Source of the DNA: a bacterium
GTDB lineage: Bacteria > Cyanobacteriota > Vampirovibrionia > Gastranaerophilales > Gastranaerophilaceae
DNA length: 64,000 nucleotides
Reading direction: 5' to 3'
Assembly (NCBI GenBank): GCA_014803505.1
Contig: JAAVBM010000016.1
Coordinates: forward strand, 1-64,000
The position numbers and the translations under genes are program-made. Shown here piece by piece: positions 59,929-64,000 of the stretch (within the stretch, counting starts at the first letter, position 1; every line of letters starts with the position of its first letter). The notes under the pieces are model-generated. The model was not told the DNA's origin. It ran no database searches and worked only from the letters and a program-made list of their open reading frames with translations.

Positions 59929-60390
59929 TTATATTTTCATTTCTACTTCTTTTTCTAAACTTTCTCTAAATTTTATAATCAGACTTTTTAACAAATTTTT
60001 ATCTTCATCAGAAAAAATCTTCGGTAAATTACTAATATACTCTCTTAATTTTTGAGAAGTTTCTTCTGTAACCTTTTTACCTTTATTTGTAATTTTCATC
60101 ATACGAACAAGTCTGTTATTTTTAGTATCTGCAAATCTTTCAATATAACCTTTCTCTTCCAAAGAATCTAATATTCTACCGGTATTAGATCTATCTTTCA
60201 ATATTAGTTTAGCCAATTCTCTTTGACAAATATTATCATTCAACATAATTACATCAAGAGCATAAAATTCATCCGGAGTAATCGGCATTTCTAATTTTTG
60301 AAAAACTTGCACACCTAAAAAGCGGCAATACTTTGCTGTTTGCTCGAATTGATAAAATATTGAATCTGTATAGTGTTCACATTTATACAT
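59929..60390 (-). CDS. MarR-family transcriptional regulator
   Basis: This 153-aa winged-helix repressor has the recognition region NICQRELAKLILKDRSNTGRIL, the wing EEKGYIERFADTKNNRLVRMMKIT, and flanking dimer helices. It heads the efflux operon and faces the outer-membrane channel gene. The palindrome TGTTGCATTTGCAACA in between is its likely operator. Repression lifted by a pump substrate is the usual mechanism in this family. Confidence 0.92.
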   Translation of the reverse strand: MYKCEHYTDSIFYQFEQTAKYCRFLGVQVFQKLEMPITPDEFYALDVIMLNDNICQRELAKLILKDRSNTGRILDSLEEKGYIERFADTKNNRLVRMMKITNKGKKVTEETSQKLREYISNLPKIFSDEDKNLLKSLIIKFRESLEKEVEMKI

Positions 60391-60429
60391 CTTTAGATTG
60401 AGATTATTCTATATGTTGTAAAAATAATG

Positions 60430-60445
60430 TGTTGCATTTGCAACA
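60430..60445. promoter_or_regulatory. Probable MarR operator between marR and the OMF gene
   Basis: A perfect palindrome TGTTGCA-TT-TGCAACA has near-symmetric ATAAT/ATTAT flanks. It contains TTGCAA on both strands; on the minus strand this fits a -35 for marR (17 nt from TACAAC). TGCTATAAA at 60463 is an extended -10 for the OMF gene. Confidence 0.65.
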
Positions 60446-60506
60446 ATATTATGTTATCATACTGCTATAAAAATTGCAAGTAATATTTTTAAAGAGGATG
60501 TAAACA

Positions 60507-61904
60507 TTGAAAAAGAGTATTATTACATTTATTTTAGCAAGTTTTGTTTTAACAAATATTGCCCCTTGCTTTGCTATAAATAATAATGATAAAGATAAAA
60601 AACCTAAAAAAGTGTCTATTTCAAAATCACATAAACTTAGATCAAAAAGTGATATGTTTAAATATGAATATATCAATTATGATTGGTGGAAAAATTTTAA
60701 CGATGATACTTTAAACAAATATGTTGATTTAGCTATAAAAAATAACTATGACTTGAAAATGGCAACTATTGCAGTTGATGAGTATTATCAAGCTGTAAAA
60801 ATTCAATTTGCAAATCAATTACCTTCTGTTGCTGCAGGATTTTCTCCGGCATATGTAAAAGAACCAGGTTCAACTTCTTCTGATTGGACTTATTCAACTC
60901 CTGTTTTTGCAAACTATGAACTTGATTTATTCTTGAAAAATAAAAACAAAACCGATGCTTCTAAAAAACAATATGAAGCTTCTTTGCAAGACGAAAGAGC
61001 AACATACATTGCTATAGCTTCTGCTGTAGGAACAACTTATTTTAATATTGTAAAACTTGATAAAATGATTTCTTTACAAGAAGAAATTGTACAAGACAGA
61101 AAAACAATATATGAACTTATGGTTGCCAGAAATAAAGAAGGTTTAACCTCAACTTCTGATACTGTTAAAGCTAATAAATCTTATATTGCAGGAAATACAA
61201 GCTTAATTGAATACAAAAAACAAAGAACAAAATTATTAAATCAATTATGTGTATTATTGGGAGAAAACCCAAACAAAGCTGAAACTTTAGAAAGAATCAG
61301 TTATGATGACTTACATTTTTCAGGAGAAATTCCATCTGAAATTTCATCTGAAGTTATCGCTCAAAGACCTGACTATTTAAAAGCTGAAAAAATGGTTCAA
61401 AAAGCCGGTATTGATGTTAAAGTTGCAAAAAAAGAATTTTTACCATCTTTCAATATTACCGGAATAGCTCTTCTTTTAGGTAGTGAACTTGGCAGCGTTT
61501 GGACTACAAAAAACGCACTTACCGCTCTTGCCGCAGGTGCAAATCTTCCATTATTTACAGGCGGAAGAAAAGTTGCTAATTTAAGACTTAAAAAAGATAC
61601 TTATGAAAGAGTTTTAAATAACTATTACAAAACCAATTTAACAGCAATTCAAGAAGTGAACGATGCTCTTGTAACTATTAAACATGACCATCAAAAATAC
61701 ACAGATACTGAAAAACAAGCAAAATTAGAAAAAGAAGATTTTGGATACAGTACAAGTAAATATAATGAAGGTACAATATCAAAACTTGATTTAATTCAAG
61801 TTAGAGAAAATCTTCTGTACACTGACCAAAAAGTTGTTAATGATAAAATCGATTGTCTTGTAGATTACATTGGTTTATACAAAGCAGTTGGTACAAAATT
61901 ATAA
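60507..61904 (+). CDS. Outer-membrane efflux channel, NodT/OprM-like
   Basis: This 465-aa channel starts at a TTG with AGAGGA upstream. It has a signal peptide (IITFILASFVLTNIAPCFA) and the NodT-family opening WWKNFNDDTLNKYVDLAIKNNYDL. The core has ELDLFLKNKNKTDASKKQYEAS. The later repeat has RPDYLKAEKMVQKAGIDVKVAKKEFLPS and ends with a long helix. No lipobox is seen, unlike OprM. It faces the marR-emrAB operon and completes a tripartite pump. Confidence 0.9.
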   Translation: MKKSIITFILASFVLTNIAPCFAINNNDKDKKPKKVSISKSHKLRSKSDMFKYEYINYDWWKNFNDDTLNKYVDLAIKNNYDLKMATIAVDEYYQAVKIQFANQLPSVAAGFSPAYVKEPGSTSSDWTYSTPVFANYELDLFLKNKNKTDASKKQYEASLQDERATYIAIASAVGTTYFNIVKLDKMISLQEEIVQDRKTIYELMVARNKEGLTSTSDTVKANKSYIAGNTSLIEYKKQRTKLLNQLCVLLGENPNKAETLERISYDDLHFSGEIPSEISSEVIAQRPDYLKAEKMVQKAGIDVKVAKKEFLPSFNITGIALLLGSELGSVWTTKNALTALAAGANLPLFTGGRKVANLRLKKDTYERVLNNYYKTNLTAIQEVNDALVTIKHDHQKYTDTEKQAKLEKEDFGYSTSKYNEGTISKLDLIQVRENLLYTDQKVVNDKIDCLVDYIGLYKAVGTKL

Positions 61905-61939
61905 CATACACTAAATCTTAATCATATTTTTACTTACTA

Positions 61940-61968
61940 AAAAGCCTGTATAAAATATACAGGCTTTT
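61940..61968. terminator. Bidirectional terminator between the OMF gene and ilvE
   Basis: AAAAGCCTGTAT/ATACAGGCTTTT with loop AAAAT; A- and T-runs at both ends serve two convergent genes. Confidence 0.9.
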
Positions 61969-61989
61969 CATTTTAGTTTTATTTTCTAT

Positions 61990-63024
61990 TTATGCAATAA
62001 CTTTAATCCAACCTTCAGGAGCTTCTATTCTTCCTGATTGAATACCTGTTAAAGTATCATATAGTTTTTTAGATACAGGACCCATTTCTTCCATACCTGA
62101 AGGGAAACAAATTTCTTTACCGTGATCAACAATTTTGCCGACAGGAGAAATTACAGCAGCAGTTCCGCATAATCCGCATTCTGCAAAATCAGAAAGTTCT
62201 GTTAAATATACATCTCTTTCTTCTGTTTCCAATCCTAAGTATTCTTTCGCTACATACATCAACGAACGTCTTGTAATTGAAGGAAGAATAGTATTTGATT
62301 TTGGTGTAACTACTTTATTATCTTTAGTTACAAAGAAGAAGTTAGCGCCGCCTGTTTCTTCAACTTTAGTTCTTGTTAAAGCATCAGGATATAAGTTTTC
62401 ATCAAATCCTTCTTTGTGAGCAGTAACAATTGCATGTAAACTCATTGCATAATTCAAACCTGCTTTAACATGTCCTGTTCCATTTGGAGCAGCACGGTCA
62501 AAATCACTTACTTTAAGAGTGATAGGTTTTGCACCGCCTTTGAAATATGGTCCGACAGGTGAAGCAAAAATTCTAAATTGATATTCAGCAGCAGGTTTAA
62601 CACCCATAACAGGAGAAGAACCGAACAAGAACGGTCTTAAATACAAAGATGCGCCGGTTCCGTAAGGTGGAACAAATTTCAAATTAGCTTTAACAACTTG
62701 TTCAACAGCCTCAATGAATTTATCTTCAGGATAAGGAGCCATTTCTAATCTTTGAGCTGTTTCATACATTCTTTTTGCATTCATGTCAGGTCTGAAAACA
62801 ACAACTTTACCATCTACAGTTGTATAAGCTTTCATACCTTCAAAACAAGTTTGTGCGTATTGTAAAACTCCTGCACTTTCGTTCATAACAATATTTTCGT
62901 CAGAAGTTAAACAACCTTCATCCCATTTTCCGTCTTTAAAATTAGAAACAAATCTTTTATCAGTTTTGTAATATCCAAAACCAAGATTTTTCCAATCTAT
63001 ATTAGCTTTTTCCATTGTAGTCAT
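61990..63024 (-). CDS. ilvE: Branched-chain amino acid aminotransferase
   Basis: This is a 344-aa fold-type IV PLP enzyme of the larger BCAT class. The start at 63024 (MTTMEKANIDW) has AAAGGAAG; the track start is 19 codons out. Signatures are LQYAQTCFEGMKAY, the PLP lysine in GTGHVKAGLNYAMSL, VEETGGANFFFV and ELSDFAECGLCGTAAVI. It catalyses the last step of Val/Leu/Ile synthesis or the first of their breakdown. It lies downstream of dnaN on the same strand. Confidence 0.95.
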   Translation of the reverse strand: MTTMEKANIDWKNLGFGYYKTDKRFVSNFKDGKWDEGCLTSDENIVMNESAGVLQYAQTCFEGMKAYTTVDGKVVVFRPDMNAKRMYETAQRLEMAPYPEDKFIEAVEQVVKANLKFVPPYGTGASLYLRPFLFGSSPVMGVKPAAEYQFRIFASPVGPYFKGGAKPITLKVSDFDRAAPNGTGHVKAGLNYAMSLHAIVTAHKEGFDENLYPDALTRTKVEETGGANFFFVTKDNKVVTPKSNTILPSITRRSLMYVAKEYLGLETEERDVYLTELSDFAECGLCGTAAVISPVGKIVDHGKEICFPSGMEEMGPVSKKLYDTLTGIQSGRIEAPEGWIKVIA

Positions 63025-63051
63025 AAGCTTCCTTTCTTCATAATAAATGCA

Positions 63052-63102
63052 AATTACCAATATCAAGGCTATTGGTAACAAAGTACCCCGTTCGGCAGAG
63101 GA
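63052..63102 (-). other. Structured element directly after the dnaN stop
   Basis: In gene orientation it runs TCCTCTGCCGAACGGGG, TACTTTG, then the hairpin TTACCAAT-N9-ATTGGTAA, followed by TTT. It matches the block after fabH (39643-39700). The 8-bp stem here replaces a different loop there, with the closing TACC/GGTA kept. Confidence 0.5.
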
Positions 63103-64000
63103 CTATCTGATTTGAACAGGCATAATCAAGCAAATGAAATCATCTTCACTATTTGGTTTCAAAACAGTAGCTGATAAACTTGCATTCAAACCAATAATAA
63201 CTTCATCGCTTTCAATAATTCTCAAAGCATCAAGAACAAATTTATAGTTGAAAGCAATCAACAATTCTTCAGCTGTATATTGAATATCGATTTTATCTTC
63301 AGATTTACCGGCATCTGGAGTATCAGCAGATAAAGTTAATTCATTATCAGCAAAAAGCATTTTAACAATACTTGTTTTGTCATTAACCATGACAGAAACT
63401 CTTTCTAAAGCTGAAATCAATTGAGAAACATTAACAATTGCTTGTTTAGGGCTTTCTGACGGAATCAATTGGTTATATTTTGGGAATTGACCGTCTAAAA
63501 GTCTTGAAATTGTTAAAGTTTTTTCTGTTTTCAAGATAATTGTAGATTTATCCTTACAAATTTTTATACTATCTTCATCGATAAACGAACTCATTTTCAA
63601 AAATTCATTCAATGTTCTTGAAGGGATAATCAATTGAGTTTGCTCTGTTATACCGCTTGTAAGTTTTTCTCTAACACGAGCAAGTCTGTTACCGTCAGTT
63701 GAAGCGATTTCTAAAACACCGTTAGAAAAATCACAAACAATACCTGATAACAAATTACTTACTTCGTAACTAGCAGCAGCAAAACCGGCTTGTCTGATAG
63801 CTCTTAAGAACGGTTTCAATTCGATATCAAAACATTTTGTATCATCCAATTCATAATTAGAAACTTCCGGAGGAAATTCATTTGCAGAGATACCAATAAT
63901 ATCAAACTTTGATTTTCTACAAGTAATACTAACGTTAGTACCACCTTCTTCGTTTTCAAAAGTAACCAATTCATTACCCAATTTAGAAACGATTTCATTT
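63103..64000 (-). CDS. dnaN: DNA polymerase III beta subunit (sliding clamp), C-terminal part
   Basis: The frame stays open to the right edge (299 codons), so the N-terminal ~75 residues lie outside the window. The track start at 63981 is an internal TTG. Recognisable clamp sequence includes SITCRKSKFDIIGISANEFP, FLRAIRQAGFAAA, TDGNRLARVREK and IPSRTLNEFLKM. It ends ICLIMPVQIR as clamps usually do. It encircles DNA as a dimer and tethers the replicative polymerase. No dnaA or origin is visible inside the window. Confidence 0.95.
   Translation of the reverse strand, partial: NEIVSKLGNELVTFENEEGGTNVSITCRKSKFDIIGISANEFPPEVSNYELDDTKCFDIELKPFLRAIRQAGFAAASYEVSNLLSGIVCDFSNGVLEIASTDGNRLARVREKLTSGITEQTQLIIPSRTLNEFLKMSSFIDEDSIKICKDKSTIILKTEKTLTISRLLDGQFPKYNQLIPSESPKQAIVNVSQLISALERVSVMVNDKTSIVKMLFADNELTLSADTPDAGKSEDKIDIQYTAEELLIAFNYKFVLDALRIIESDEVIIGLNASLSATVLKPNSEDDFICLIMPVQIR

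Noticed and set aside
63052-64000. Possible replication origin near dnaN
   Set aside because: No dnaA gene or cluster of DnaA boxes (TTATCCACA) seen; dnaN is followed by ilvE.

Overview
ORGANISM. The window is AT-rich with short intergenic gaps. It encodes a Gram-negative-type envelope: two TolC-family outer-membrane channels, an EmrAB pump, a glycosyltransferase-9 (heptosyltransferase-like) enzyme and exported folding factors. It also carries a standard FASII cluster and two tandem class III-signal (prepilin-like) proteins sharing a C-terminal signature. The prepilin pair, the cyanobacterial-like HEAT protein, the AT bias and several small Cys-motif proteins suggest a non-photosynthetic Cyanobacteriota lineage (Vampirovibrionia/Melainabacteria, probably gut Gastranaerophilales). 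That placement is inference; no 16S is present and nothing was searched. Genetic code 11 fits; TTG starts are used (murC, the NodT-type OMF, perhaps murB).

LAYOUT. 1-3.1 kb: three unrecognised minus-strand proteins and a MITE-like element. 3.3-6.4 kb: HEAT-repeat protein, GAF/histidine kinase, XRE regulator. 6.6-14.5 kb: deoB, a one-cluster ferredoxin, PlsC-like acyltransferase, NUDIX-HAD pair, zinc-ribbon membrane protein, ispF, leuS, GNAT-like protein. 14.6-20.4 kb: murC-murB-ddl-ftsQ-polyprenyl synthase-lepB, an envelope operon with overlapping ends. 20.4-26.1 kb (minus): ispD-thiL-GGDEF/HD-GYP, glycosyltransferase 9, rsmD. 26.15-26.54 kb: second MITE-like copy. 26.6-28.8 kb: tpiA and two pilin-like proteins. 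29.0-34.2 kb: grpE-dnaJ (no dnaK between), exported propeller, methyltransferase, HIT protein, speE. 34.2-35.4 kb: acyltransferase-3 pseudogene and XRE gene with an operator. 35.4-43.0 kb (minus): an 87-aa protein-yceD-rpmF-plsX-fabH and fabD-fabG-acpP-fabF. 43.1-48.0 kb: ThiE/TenI-like protein, manC, a small HTH protein beside a candidate sRNA, recJ. 48.2-56.5 kb: exported basic protein, tRNA-Ile(GAT), TolC-like channel, Cys-rich protein, mfd, PpiC lipoprotein, alpha-barrel protein. 56.5-64 kb: diguanylate cyclase, marR-emrA-emrB divergent from an OMF (a complete tripartite efflux set), ilvE and partial dnaN.

HOW IT WORKS TOGETHER. Most of the window is housekeeping: cell wall, fatty acid and phospholipid synthesis, isoprenoids, and protein quality control. 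Unusual signals are mostly non-coding: (i) several genes have a promoter whose -10 ends 6-7 nt before the ATG with no Shine-Dalgarno, so they look leaderless; (ii) two elements with ACATAAACTATG termini in inverted orientation; (iii) dispersed 62-74 bp double-palindrome repeats; (iv) a related ~55-nt element directly after the stop codons of fabH and dnaN; (v) a promoter inside a 43-bp inverted repeat followed by a terminator but no gene; (vi) intercistronic hairpins without U-tracts inside operons. I did not find a clear new defence or metabolic system; the leaderless set, the fabH/dnaN 3' element and the HTH-sRNA module are the best candidates for something undescribed.
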